Shown: piece by piece, positions 10,801-18,391 of the stretch
How the letters are laid out: every line of letters starts with the position of its first letter
Numbering within the stretch: position 1 is the stretch's first letter
Assembly: GCF_900115905.1 (NCBI RefSeq)
Contig: NZ_FOYD01000007.1
Location: forward strand, 28,821-92,820
Source: Halopseudomonas formosensis
GTDB taxonomy: Bacteria > Pseudomonadota > Gammaproteobacteria > Pseudomonadales > Pseudomonadaceae
Direction: 5' to 3'
Length of the DNA: 64,000 nucleotides
Position numbers and translations under genes: made by a program
The notes under the pieces: model-generated
The model's database searches: none
Told to the model about the DNA's origin: nothing
The model's input: only the letters and a program-made list of their open reading frames with translations

Positions 10801-13800
10801 GAAGGTGCCATTGGCGCGATCACCATCACCGTCCACTGCCTCATAGCTGAAGGTCAGCTCATGGTCCTGGGTGTGACTCCTGTGCAGCAGCGCACCTTTC
10901 AGTTCGAAGTGATAGCTGGCCTGGCCGCTGGCATTGACCGTCAGGGTGACGGTAAATATCTCCTGCCCGCCACGGGTTCCGCTCAGCACGTCGGTACCGG
11001 TACCAGTAATGGTGATATCGGTGTTACCGCTGGCATCCAGCCAGTTGCGCAGTGCCACCTGATCTTCGGAGAACACCAATGAACCCTGTCCGTCGGAGCC
11101 GAAGTCGACATCCAGATCAGCCCCGGTCTCAGTGGACAGGCCAGCGGTTCCATCGCCACTTCCGGTGGTCAGATAGGCTTCGTCCACGACCCCAGGCGCC
11201 GGTGCCGCACCGATGGTCGGCCCATCGTCCCTGAAGCTGAAGCGTCCGCCGATATCCACCGAGGCGGAGTCGGTATCGCCGTCGCCATCGGTGGCAGTGG
11301 CGGTCAGTTTCAGGCTGCCAGCGGGCAGGGTGAGAACATCGTCATGGTTGTTCGGATCGCTGTGCTTCAGAGGTCTGTTCTGCGTCAGGGTGACCTCTCC
11401 GTTGGCATCGACCGAGATGGTGAAGGCCGCCGGACCACTATCATCACCTACATGGCCCGTTACGGTCAGACCATCAGGCGATGCAACCAGAACAATCGGG
11501 TCTCCCGTTTCGGTATCCAGCAGACCAGTTGCGGCGGTATCCACCTCCAGGGTGTAGACCAGGCCATCACCGTTATCACCGTCCGCACCGAAGTGATGGG
11601 TGAAGGCACCGGAGAAGTCAGCCGAAGCTGAGTCGCCCAGTGTGGTTTCATCCACCTGCACCTCGCCCAGTGCGTTACCGGTCAGGGTGACGCTGGGCAC
11701 GTCGTCGATGATGGTGATGGTGACGGTGTTGATGACCGTATTGCCGTACTGATCCCTGGCCGTATAGGTGAAGGTATCGGTTTCCTCGACACCGGCAACA
11801 TCCTCGGTACGGGAGGTCAGCTCATAGCTGTAGCTGCCATCAGCATTGATGGTCAGGGTGCCAATACCGCTTGATTGATTACCTACACTGCTCGGGTCCA
11901 CAGTCCAGCCATCAGCCAGATTCAGGCTGCCACCGGTGGTTTCCTTGTCCGAGGAGGCATCGGAACCAGCGGGCAGGCCAGCTTCATCAACGGTACCGGT
12001 AGTATCACGTGAGATGCCGGTTACGTCGCTGATATTGATGGTCAGGGTAGCCGTGGTCTCATCCCCATCGGCGTCGCGGACGGTGTAGGTGAACACGTCC
12101 TGCTCGTCGCCGGTTACCGCATTGGCGCGGGACTCATAGGTGTAGCTACCATCCGGCGCGATAGTCAGAGTGCCGTATTCACCCTGAATCACCAAGACAC
12201 CGCCTACGGTGCTAGCGGTATTACTCGGCTGGTTATTGCTGGTAACGTCCACCACCGCATTGCCGCTGTCATGCCAGCCGTCCGCGCCGGCAGCGTCATT
12301 TTCCAGCACGCCGTTGGCGGCATCCACGGTCAAGGTAGCGCCTTCAGTTACGGTGGCTTGGTCAGGTGCAGCAGTCGGTGTGTCATCGACGATATTGATG
12401 ACCAGATTACCCGAGGGTGCCGCATCACCATCCTGATCGGTGATTTCCACCGGGAAACTGGCCGAGGTGTTATCCCCGGATGTGGTTTCTTCCAGGGTAT
12501 AGCTGTAATGGATGGTGCCCTTGCCGGTAACCGGGTCGTACTCGTAGCGGGCGGTCAGGCTGCCTGCGGGGCCGGTGGTGGAGAAGGTCTGGTCGATCTC
12601 GGTCAGGGTATGCCCACCCAGGCTGACCGTGCCAAGCCCATCCGCCGAGTTGAATTCGATGCTGCCACTGGTGGTGGCGCGATCGGGAATATTGTCCGAA
12701 CCATCGGGCAGGCCGGATTCGTGCACGGTGGTAGTCGCACCGCCTGCGGAAGGAATAGTGACCGTCGGCGCGCTGTCAGCGATGCTGATGGTCAGGCTTG
12801 CACTGCTGGTGTCGCCGTCACCGTCGGTGATGGTGTACTCGAATACATCCTCCACGCCACCCTCGGTGCCGGGGTTGCGCTGATAGCTGTAGCTGCCGTC
12901 GGAATGGATGGTCAGCTTGCCGTAGGCGCCATCGATAACCAGGTTGCCGGTGCCCGGTACTGACGTCACACTGGCGTCGTCTGCATGCTGGATACCGGTG
13001 ACCCTGGCACCATCGGCGCCCTTGGCATCGTTGTCGAGCACGTTGCCATCCTGCACCAGTTCGAAGGTGCCTGCTGCGACATCAGCAGTGTCATCCGCTG
13101 CAGTGGGTACATCATCCACTACCTGGATGGTCAGGGTGCCGTCGACGGTTTCGTTACCCGCATCGGTGACGCTCAGCGGGATATTCAGCAGGACGTCATC
13201 ATTACCCTGGGTACTGTGAGTACGCTCACCGGTCAGGGTGTAGGTGTATTGCAGGGTGCCGGAGGTCGGCACGCCACCGACGGAAGTTCCGGGCGTAAAG
13301 CCGGTCAGCACCAGGGTGCCGCCTTCGACCGCGATGGCTGCCGATGGGCTGCCCGCGCTCAGCGCCTGCAGCTCGGCCAGGGTGAAGCTCTGGCCGCCAA
13401 TGGTAATGCTGCCCAGGCCATCGCCGGCGCTGATCTGGATGGTGCCATCGACGATATTGCTGCCATCGCCCGCTGTGGAACCTCCCGCCAGGCCGCTCTC
13501 ATTGACCGTGTTATGGCCGTCGATAGCGCCATTGCCGTTGTCATCCTCCGGCACGATACTCGGGCTGGCATCGGTGCGACCATTGATGGTGATGGTCAAC
13601 CTGGCTGTATCGCTGTCACCGTCCGTGTCGGTCAGGGTGTAGGTGAACTCCTCAGTCAGCGTCTCGCCATCCTTGAGCTTGTTGACCTCCGCATTGTCAT
13701 TGTTCAGTACATACTCATATTCACCATTCGGTTGGATGGTCAGGGTACCGTATTCGCCTTCGATCACCAGGTCACCATCAGCATTGGTGGTGGCGGTGCT

Positions 13801-16800
13801 GGTCGCGTCGTTGTCGCTGACAATGGCGGTGACCGTGGCGCCGTCGGCGCCCTCGGTATCGGCCACATCGCCAGTCATGCTGCCTGCGATGACATTGCCG
13901 CTGACGGACGTCTCATCTTCGTCGATGGCGTTGGCATCGTCACGGGCCACCGGGGCGTCGTCGATGATGCGGATCACCAGATCCTGGCTGTCGCTATCGG
14001 TATCCCGATCATTGACGGTGATGCGGATAGTGTCGTCGGTATGGACGCCATTGCCACCGGTGTTATCCGGGGCGCTGGTCAGGGTGTATTCATAGTCGAT
14101 GGTAATGCTGCCATCGGCATTCAGGGTGTAACCGTTGAGGAGCAGCTCACCGTATTCGGTAGTGATGGACTGATTGTTGTTGAGCAGGTCTTCGACCTCG
14201 GCCTTGCTCAGGGTCAGACTGTTGCCCGCCACCTCGATGGTGATGGCGGCGGTGTCATCCAGGCCGTCCAGCGCGCTCAGAGTGAAGCTGGATACAACTC
14301 GGGTGTCATCCGCATTGGTCGCAGAGCCACCAGCCAGACCGCTTTCGAACACCACATGATCATTCACGTTGCCCCGCGCCGGGTCATTCGGGTCGGCCGG
14401 ATCGTTGACTGTCGGGTAGTTGGGGTCAGCCGGATCGTTCGGGTCAGGTACGGTGACCGTGACGCCGTCATTGCTGCCGTTGACAGTGATGGTCAGGGTC
14501 GCAGTGGACTGGTCGCCATCGGCATCGGTGATGGTGTAGGTGAATACATCGGTCAGCGGCGCATCATCCGGGTGCAGGCCCTGTACCGCCAGGTTGCTGT
14601 TGTCCAGCTCGTAGCTGTAGCTGCCATCGGCATTCAGCACCAGGGTGCCGTAGTCACCGATGATATTGCCGGCCACCCCTCCATCGGCCACGTGGCCGCC
14701 CCCAGTCTGATCGCCAGCGGTGACGCCGGTTACCCTGGCACCGTCGGCACCCTGGGTATCAGCCACATCACCCGTCGAGCCGTTGGCGATGACGTTGCCG
14801 GTCACCGGAACGGCGGTATCTTCATCAATGCCGTTGGCATCGTTGCGGGCCACCGGAGCATCGTCGATGATCCGGATCACCAGATCCTTGCTGTCAGTAT
14901 CAGACGGATGATGGGCATCGCTATCCCGGACGGCGATATTGATTCTGTCGTCAACATGATCGCCCCCGACCTCCGGCGCACGCTCCAGCGTATATTCATA
15001 GTCGATGCTGATGGTGCCATCGGCGTTCAGGGTGTGGCCGTTGAGTACCAGCTTGCCGTACTGGGTATCCACGGTCTGGTTGTTGCTGCCCAGCTGTTCG
15101 ATCTGTTTTTTGCCCAGGTTCAGGGTGCGGCTTTCACCATTGATATTGGTGTAGGTCAGCACCAGCCCCTGACTGCCGTGCAGGCCGTCCGGTGCGTTGA
15201 TGGTGAAGCTGGATTCGACCTTGAGGTCGGCTTGGTTTGAGCTCTGGTCCGAGCCGCCGGGCAGGGCGCTCTCGAATACCACATGGTCGTTGGCATTGCC
15301 CCGCGCCGGATCATTCGGGTCGGTCGGGTCATTGACTGCCGGGTAGCCGGGGTCGTTCGGATCGTTCGGATCGGGTATGTTTTCCAGCTCCACCGGATCA
15401 TTCACCGGCGCAACGGTAATGCTCAGCCGAGCCTCGTCCTCACCACCCTCTCCATCACTGATGGTGTAGTGGATATCGGGTACGCTGCCGTTCCAGTCAG
15501 GTACCGGGGTGAAGCTGTAGTCACCGTTTTCGTTCAGGGTGATCTCGCCAATGAGATTGCCATCGGCATCCTCAACGGAGACAGGAGTACCATCGGCCGG
15601 GTATACGGTAGGGTCATTGCCGATGGTGAAGCTGGTGACCGTCAGATCGTCACCATCCGGATCGCTATCGCTACCATCGACCCCCGGATCGTTGCCTGCC
15701 CCGGTCAGCACGTTACCCGTGGCGACCGTATCCTCATCAATGGTCTGGCGGTCATCCCTGGCTTCCGGCTCGGGGTTGGTCACTGTCCAGTCAAAGTCGA
15801 TGGTGGTCTGGTTACCGACCTTGTCGGTGATGGTAACAGTGACCTTGTATATGCCGTCGTCATCCGGGCCGCCCTGGCTGGCGGAGCGATCGATAGTGCC
15901 GGTGATGATGCCGGTATCGGGGTCGAAGCTGAGCCCCGGCGGCAGGCCGGTGACATCGTAGGTCAGATCCTTGCCGTCGACGTTATCTTCAAAGTAGCTA
16001 CCAAGGTCGAGGCTGATCGACTCCGCGTCCTCGCTGTCCTGGGGAGGCAGGGTGGTTACTTCATCGGGCGGCAGATTATCCACCGGCTTGTCATCCCGGT
16101 CCTGGCCGGTATAGCCCCTGGGTGTGGTGACAGTTGCCTCGACGGTGACGTTGCGGTCACCCGGTACCACCGGCACTTCAACGGTGACGCCATTGTCCAG
16201 GTCATTCTGGGTAACGGGACGGTCGAGCAGGATATTGCCCTTGCCGTCCTTGATGACCAGCCGATCCCCAACCCGTACCTTGTCATCCAGGGTCACCTCG
16301 GCGGGTACTGTGCCATCCGTGCCGATTTCAGCTTCGCTGTAGATACCATCCGGGCCGGCACCCTGCAATTCGACGGTAAGGCCGGGATGGCGTGCCGCTG
16401 GTGCGTCTTCATACCGCTCGTCACCACCACGATGCTCACGCCACTCGTCCAGATCATAGACCCGCTCGGGCAGGCTCATGCCCAGCGGGCGCAGGACTTC
16501 CTGGATGCGCGCGATGGTCAGCGGGGTGATGCCGTCGGCTTCGATGATTTCGTTGATGCGTACCAGCTGGACGAACTTGTGTCCTTCCGGCTCGACGTCC
16601 GCCTGCGCAGGTTGAGCCTGAGGCTGCTGGCGACCCTCGGCCGCCGGGCGCGGTGCGGAGGGTGGCAGCTCGGCCTGGGCGAACTCGATCGCCTCACCAA
16701 TGTTCTGTTGCTGCTCACCAAGGAAGGTCAGCATCTGGTTGTTGTCGAAATCGAGATCGACCCGGGCACCCGGTTCGGTCACCAGCATCTCATCGCCACG

Positions 16801-16896
16801 CAGGCGATCACCCTCCTTGAGTTTACGGCGCTGACCGTCAGCGGTCACAGCCCAGGCACGGCCAGTCAGGGTTACTACGGTTGCCAGAGTATTCAT
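4849..16896 (-). CDS. Giant LapA/BapA-type surface adhesin exported by type I secretion
   Basis: About 4,015 residues, acidic and rich in Asp, Gly, Thr and Ser, with almost no Cys. Residues 1-70 resemble the LapA-type retention module (MNTLATVVTLTGRAWAV then EGDRLRGDEMLVTEPGA), thought to fold in the periplasm and anchor the protein in the outer-membrane pore. A Pro/Gln/Ala linker follows at about 78-100. Next come an Ig-like (He_PIG) domain and then many cadherin-like/VCBS domains, recognisable by YGTLVLNADGSYSYEL, DVFTYTITDADGD and DEDTAVPVTGNV type motifs, separated by DPNDP-rich linkers. The C-terminal 120 residues carry one RTX-like GRGGDD motif and the hydrophobic, aromatic-rich tail of type I substrates (TLKIFGDSEDAV, TLWVEQG). 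A GTG five codons further upstream is possible, but the ATG used here has a GAGGT site at proper distance. It follows its secretion genes in the same direction by 49 bases. Role inferred: cell-surface attachment and biofilm matrix. Confidence 0.92.
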   Translation of the reverse strand: MNTLATVVTLTGRAWAVTADGQRRKLKEGDRLRGDEMLVTEPGARVDLDFDNNQMLTFLGEQQQNIGEAIEFAQAELPPSAPRPAAEGRQQPQAQPAQADVEPEGHKFVQLVRINEIIEADGITPLTIARIQEVLRPLGMSLPERVYDLDEWREHRGGDERYEDAPAARHPGLTVELQGAGPDGIYSEAEIGTDGTVPAEVTLDDKVRVGDRLVIKDGKGNILLDRPVTQNDLDNGVTVEVPVVPGDRNVTVEATVTTPRGYTGQDRDDKPVDNLPPDEVTTLPPQDSEDAESISLDLGSYFEDNVDGKDLTYDVTGLPPGLSFDPDTGIITGTIDRSASQGGPDDDGIYKVTVTITDKVGNQTTIDFDWTVTNPEPEARDDRQTIDEDTVATGNVLTGAGNDPGVDGSDSDPDGDDLTVTSFTIGNDPTVYPADGTPVSVEDADGNLIGEITLNENGDYSFTPVPDWNGSVPDIHYTISDGEGGEDEARLSITVAPVNDPVELENIPDPNDPNDPGYPAVNDPTDPNDPARGNANDHVVFESALPGGSDQSSNQADLKVESSFTINAPDGLHGSQGLVLTYTNINGESRTLNLGKKQIEQLGSNNQTVDTQYGKLVLNGHTLNADGTISIDYEYTLERAPEVGGDHVDDRINIAVRDSDAHHPSDTDSKDLVIRIIDDAPVARNDANGIDEDTAVPVTGNVIANGSTGDVADTQGADGARVTGVTAGDQTGGGHVADGGVAGNIIGDYGTLVLNADGSYSYELDNSNLAVQGLHPDDAPLTDVFTYTITDADGDQSTATLTITVNGSNDGVTVTVPDPNDPADPNYPTVNDPADPNDPARGNVNDHVVFESGLAGGSATNADDTRVVSSFTLSALDGLDDTAAITIEVAGNSLTLSKAEVEDLLNNNQSITTEYGELLLNGYTLNADGSITIDYEYTLTSAPDNTGGNGVHTDDTIRITVNDRDTDSDSQDLVIRIIDDAPVARDDANAIDEDETSVSGNVIAGSMTGDVADTEGADGATVTAIVSDNDATSTATTNADGDLVIEGEYGTLTIQPNGEYEYVLNNDNAEVNKLKDGETLTEEFTYTLTDTDGDSDTARLTITINGRTDASPSIVPEDDNGNGAIDGHNTVNESGLAGGSTAGDGSNIVDGTIQISAGDGLGSITIGGQSFTLAELQALSAGSPSAAIAVEGGTLVLTGFTPGTSVGGVPTSGTLQYTYTLTGERTHSTQGNDDVLLNIPLSVTDAGNETVDGTLTIQVVDDVPTAADDTADVAAGTFELVQDGNVLDNDAKGADGARVTGIQHADDASVTSVPGTGNLVIDGAYGKLTIHSDGSYSYQRNPGTEGGVEDVFEYTITDGDGDTSSASLTISIADSAPTVTIPSAGGATTTVHESGLPDGSDNIPDRATTSGSIEFNSADGLGTVSLGGHTLTEIDQTFSTTGPAGSLTARYEYDPVTGKGTIHYSYTLEETTSGDNTSASFPVEITDQDGDAAPSGNLVINIVDDTPTAAPDQATVTEGATLTVDAANGVLENDAAGADGWHDSGNAVVDVTSNNQPSNTASTVGGVLVIQGEYGTLTIAPDGSYTYESRANAVTGDEQDVFTYTVRDADGDETTATLTINISDVTGISRDTTGTVDEAGLPAGSDASSDKETTGGSLNLADGWTVDPSSVGNQSSGIGTLTINADGSYSYELTSRTEDVAGVEETDTFTYTARDQYGNTVINTVTITIIDDVPSVTLTGNALGEVQVDETTLGDSASADFSGAFTHHFGADGDNGDGLVYTLEVDTAATGLLDTETGDPIVLVASPDGLTVTGHVGDDSGPAAFTISVDANGEVTLTQNRPLKHSDPNNHDDVLTLPAGSLKLTATATDGDGDTDSASVDIGGRFSFRDDGPTIGAAPAPGVVDEAYLTTGSGDGTAGLSTETGADLDVDFGSDGQGSLVFSEDQVALRNWLDASGNTDITITGTGTDVLSGTRGGQEIFTVTLTVNASGQASYHFELKGALLHRSHTQDHELTFSYEAVDGDGDRANGTFRVDVKDDEPRTKITIDVDEDDANGPFTTSADATQDNTTISMTAGGPALSGTLNGNDLDYDVDHGTVTVHEDGRITYTPNPDYSNHGSPDKFYVTVTEDDGTSQTIEVTVNVIPVADAPELTVDTSSVTTNEDEAIALGLNAPKTTDDDDQNGSGTAGDNPERLGPITLSGFPAGAQLLDGTVSDSPLHTFDGTGSVTIVISDNVDGPHFNGATGTLTLTTAQYEALKVLPPAESSANFTVDVSVISYEVDESGNPLTTDVNGDPIDGAESTVSVTVNVQAVTDGIDLTIHNGDDNYVDADSTANAVTLPAFDEDGSINLKDYLQITLDETGDGNSGADTDGSEQRWFEVSGLPVGSTVNGTEITSVGQSVRVDIPNDYNGASPSLPDIVIQPPADFSGDLDGVRVTLYAQDRDSDGPNPLGTQISDSVYLNLRINPQGGDVAADDVTTEEDTAVAFLKHVRVTDTGTGNEIITEVEFSLPDGWVLVDKPAGEGTGWAMTGSGTTVDPYIISSLNGTDLKEVLGDFTVLPPAHSSKDEDIVVRVTSTDTNTVGGNSVPHSDWRDLTIKVEVTPKGERVENIGNPDRDTDGNNNPDLTMTPGRDYTTPGEEDEWFMLGQEAGFNLKDGWSNEDGRGVENGGTAGSGSEQTFALLTPNLIAGDGSQADATGSEFQWGPVVGPDGARQFSEVFGGDPIEVPIEYLNTLEFKAAPHFSGMFEIKVQAKTVDYDEDYPGDESRADVQVSGDATLTNILIAPKADTVTATVTARVEGDEDERMPLSIRPKSSDPSESFEVDIDGIPDGATLWYDGVELTSDADTSAWPNISITDNGDGTWKVEFTDFDPSKGAAMEIRAPQDSNEPFDLDIAIRSVDELHIPNPGGTPDPITHRDVSSDYPLTITVAPKGIADEAIIDLIDYDDPITGVDPFTEADVDAAGGVMLSALIVNAELKDNDGSETLTFKISGLPDGFSIEGATFMGGSGTAREWSLTKAQLAGAKLVTPPNFNGSQTFDFYSVTTEDDNHSLTEQHSVELRVSPSPEATINLEASIDEDVSTRLDFSIQHRNGDNDEVLEEVWISAADLAALAALGDLNLTYGQNGPSLAAAAADAGNTSVVLDNGWYKLTGVAIDHVYAQGRENWHGDASFGVHYVIRDPALDSSVSDVSEGFDGTYEVTVNPITDQVTLVDPADISLDSPGNTGITLEIGNTGADYDGSEQLTRIILEHVPEGVVVVGTADYDVDFVGDGTWVLIPSGGSFTGLLTTSIALQVYGRAGELNDHQIRVTVVTEDAGNGAESRASTEVGLTTNFAGGGPDAPAIIERWEQTSFEPTEDVAFNLGQAIDAKIDATGVTNSGFTITLTDLPPGTQVTGMTRTMVNGEEVWSVSGQGGDAELQSLLSSITVTPPLDWNSNKGPFEYNARLTTHTPTGGLAQAELAVDQTVIPVTDHAAISIDMPAVDEGNDLAISINVSNPSDDPDWELIDGNLYLELDESGMSAGGGMLLDASGNPLIPAPDGRYIIENVTPGTPINLTYRPSGPYVSGSISLEASVTGQENGAAGLLETTVSQQGDVNPINNGYDFDVNTSSGDEAPVAADKEHAIRLNITGNGLVDDDGSESITAILLKNLPNDFLVFVGEDAASAIQVEMANNAGGSGTNTWVLEPGADGNLPPYIAILPPKNWNGTLEDLELTVISGEGSRSDRATDTRTFNLEVNPVANGLAINPTPSFGREGEIIGLNLNARFEDLRQAGTTDESVERATVELKGLGEHAAIYIGGNLIMDRVTYDEVNDVYTITGLTQDELDQLGFVQAAGDINNLQVRARTEEYDESTGQPVAGVEPSDWTHGTDDVWAGAPVSTNITAQFGTSGADELLWTGQGILNGRGGDDTVQLRFGESLEGSDLAAHLRNIEMIDLSIEGENRIEGLKVEDVLAMTDDRDTLKIFGDSEDAVSLDDPSAWTHTGEETEEGKTFNVYEGGGATLWVEQGVIID
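14341..14456. repeat. Intragenic repeat copy 1 (DPNDP linker of adhesin)
   Basis: Encodes on the minus strand the Asp-Pro-rich linker plus the start of the next domain (DPNDPARGNVNDHVVFES). It is a close copy at DNA level of 15,268-15,381, about 927 bases away, which is the length of one complete repeat unit of the adhesin. Confidence 0.75.
15268..15381. repeat. Intragenic repeat copy 2 (DPNDP linker of adhesin)
   Basis: Second copy of the linker module (DPNDPARGNANDHVVFES on the minus strand). Long runs such as ttgccccgcgccgg and tcattcgggtcgg are identical to the copy at 14,341-14,456. Similarity continues into the flanking VCBS domains (both encode DLVIRIIDDAPVAR), so whole domains appear duplicated in tandem. 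Confidence 0.75.
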
Positions 16897-16945
16897 AACG
16901 ACCTCGATCACGATATCAAGACGGCAGTCGCCGCCACCAATAGTT

Positions 16946-18391
16946 TCAGCGCTCGCTCAAGGCGTTGGCCTTGGCGCGCAACAAGGGTTTGAGCAGATAC
17001 GACAGAATGCTTTTCTTGCCGGTCATGATGTCCAGCTGTGCGGTCATGCCGGGGATCACCGACAGGCGTTCGATAAAGTCGCCGTCGGTGGTCATGGCCC
17101 GCACCAGGTAATAGGTGTTGTCGCGCTCGTCGGTAATGGTGTCGGCGCTGATGTGCTGCAGGGTCGCGGAGACCCCGCCATAGATGGAAAAGTCGTAGGC
17201 GTGCAGCTTGATAGTCGCTGGCAACCCCGGCCGCAGGAAGGCGATGTCCTTGGGTGCGATCTTCGCCTCCACCAGCAGGCGGTCGTCGGCGGGGACGATC
17301 TCGACCACCGCCGAGCCCGGCTGCACCACGCCACCGATGGTGTTGTACAGCAGCCGCTGCACGGTACCGTTGACCGGGGAGCGGATCTCCGCGTGCTTCA
17401 CCCGGTCGGCCAGGCCATCGACGTTCTGGCTGAGGCTGTTGAGTTCGGCGTTGGCCTGACTCAGCTCGGCACGCCACTGGTTGCGCATGCTCAGATCTAC
17501 CTCTGCCATGCGCGCCTCGGCTTCCTGAATCCCGGCTTCGGCCTGGCGGACGCGGGCTGCGGCGGAGCGCCGTTCGCCATCGGCGGCGGCCTGGTCACGC
17601 TCAAGACGCAGGATATCAATTTCCGATACGGCGCCGGAGGCCAGCAGCGGACGGGTCACGTTCAGCTCCTGGCTGGACATGCGGTAGGCTTGCTCGGCGG
17701 CACGCAGACGCGCGCGGGCCTCGTCCAGTTCCTGGTGGCGCTGGGCATGCTGCTCACGGGCCACCGACAGGCGCTGCTCCAGCTCACCAATGCTGGCATA
17801 GTAGTAGTTCTCTTCCTGGGTAAGCACTTGCTGCTGGGCGGCATTCAGGCTGTCGTCGGGAATCACGCCGTAGGGCTGGTCGTTGATCAGCGCGCGCAGC
17901 CGGGCGACCTTGGCGCGCAGAGCGAAGGCGCGCATGCTGCCCTCCTGGAAGCTGGCGACGAAGCGGGTTGGATCGATACGCACCAGCACCTCGCCCTGGG
18001 CGACCTGCTCGCCTTCGCGGATCAGCACCTCCTGCACCACACCGCCATCCACCGACTGCACTATCTGCAGCTGTTGCGAGGGAATCACCTTGCCTTCGCC
18101 ACGGGTGACCTCATCAACCTCGGCCAGCGCCGCCCAGACCAGCAATATCAGGCAGACCGCGACAATCACGTACAGCAGGCTACGGGCGCGCAACACCTGC
18201 TGCTGCTCGATGGCCTGCTCGGCATCCTGCTGCCAGTCGCGGGACTGCCGGCGGAAGGCGGCGAACAGCGGTGCGAACAGCCGGTCGACACCGCGCTCGC
18301 CCACCGCACCGAGCCGGCTCAGCCGCTCGACCTGCTCGAAGCCGTGCTGCTCGGCGAGCTTGCCCTGGTCCTGCTGCTGGCGCTCGGTCAT
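16946..18391 (-). CDS. Type I secretion membrane-fusion (HlyD/LapC-type) protein
   Basis: A 481-residue periplasmic adaptor. There is a cytoplasmic N-terminal segment of about 70 residues, one membrane helix (LLYVIVAVCLILLVWAALA, about residues 72-90), a beta-barrel/lipoyl half (GKVIPSQQLQIVQSVDGGVV), a long coiled coil rich in Ala, Glu, Arg and Gln, and the closing lipoyl half (IRSPVNGTVQRLL). The C-terminal beta-barrel ends in a basic tail. It bridges the ABC exporter to the TolC-type channel. Its start overlaps the stop of the ABC gene by four bases (ATGA), so the two are translationally coupled. The adhesin gene follows after 49 bases, which makes the adhesin the obvious substrate. Confidence 0.93.
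   Translation of the reverse strand: MTERQQQDQGKLAEQHGFEQVERLSRLGAVGERGVDRLFAPLFAAFRRQSRDWQQDAEQAIEQQQVLRARSLLYVIVAVCLILLVWAALAEVDEVTRGEGKVIPSQQLQIVQSVDGGVVQEVLIREGEQVAQGEVLVRIDPTRFVASFQEGSMRAFALRAKVARLRALINDQPYGVIPDDSLNAAQQQVLTQEENYYYASIGELEQRLSVAREQHAQRHQELDEARARLRAAEQAYRMSSQELNVTRPLLASGAVSEIDILRLERDQAAADGERRSAAARVRQAEAGIQEAEARMAEVDLSMRNQWRAELSQANAELNSLSQNVDGLADRVKHAEIRSPVNGTVQRLLYNTIGGVVQPGSAVVEIVPADDRLLVEAKIAPKDIAFLRPGLPATIKLHAYDFSIYGGVSATLQHISADTITDERDNTYYLVRAMTTDGDFIERLSVIPGMTAQLDIMTGKKSILSYLLKPLLRAKANALSER

Noticed and set aside
5107-16992. Very long plus-strand open frames opposite the adhesin (742, 751 and 569 codons)
   Set aside because: They mirror the repetitive minus-strand gene, lack ribosome-binding sites and signatures, and end with its codon pattern. 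I treat them as shadows.
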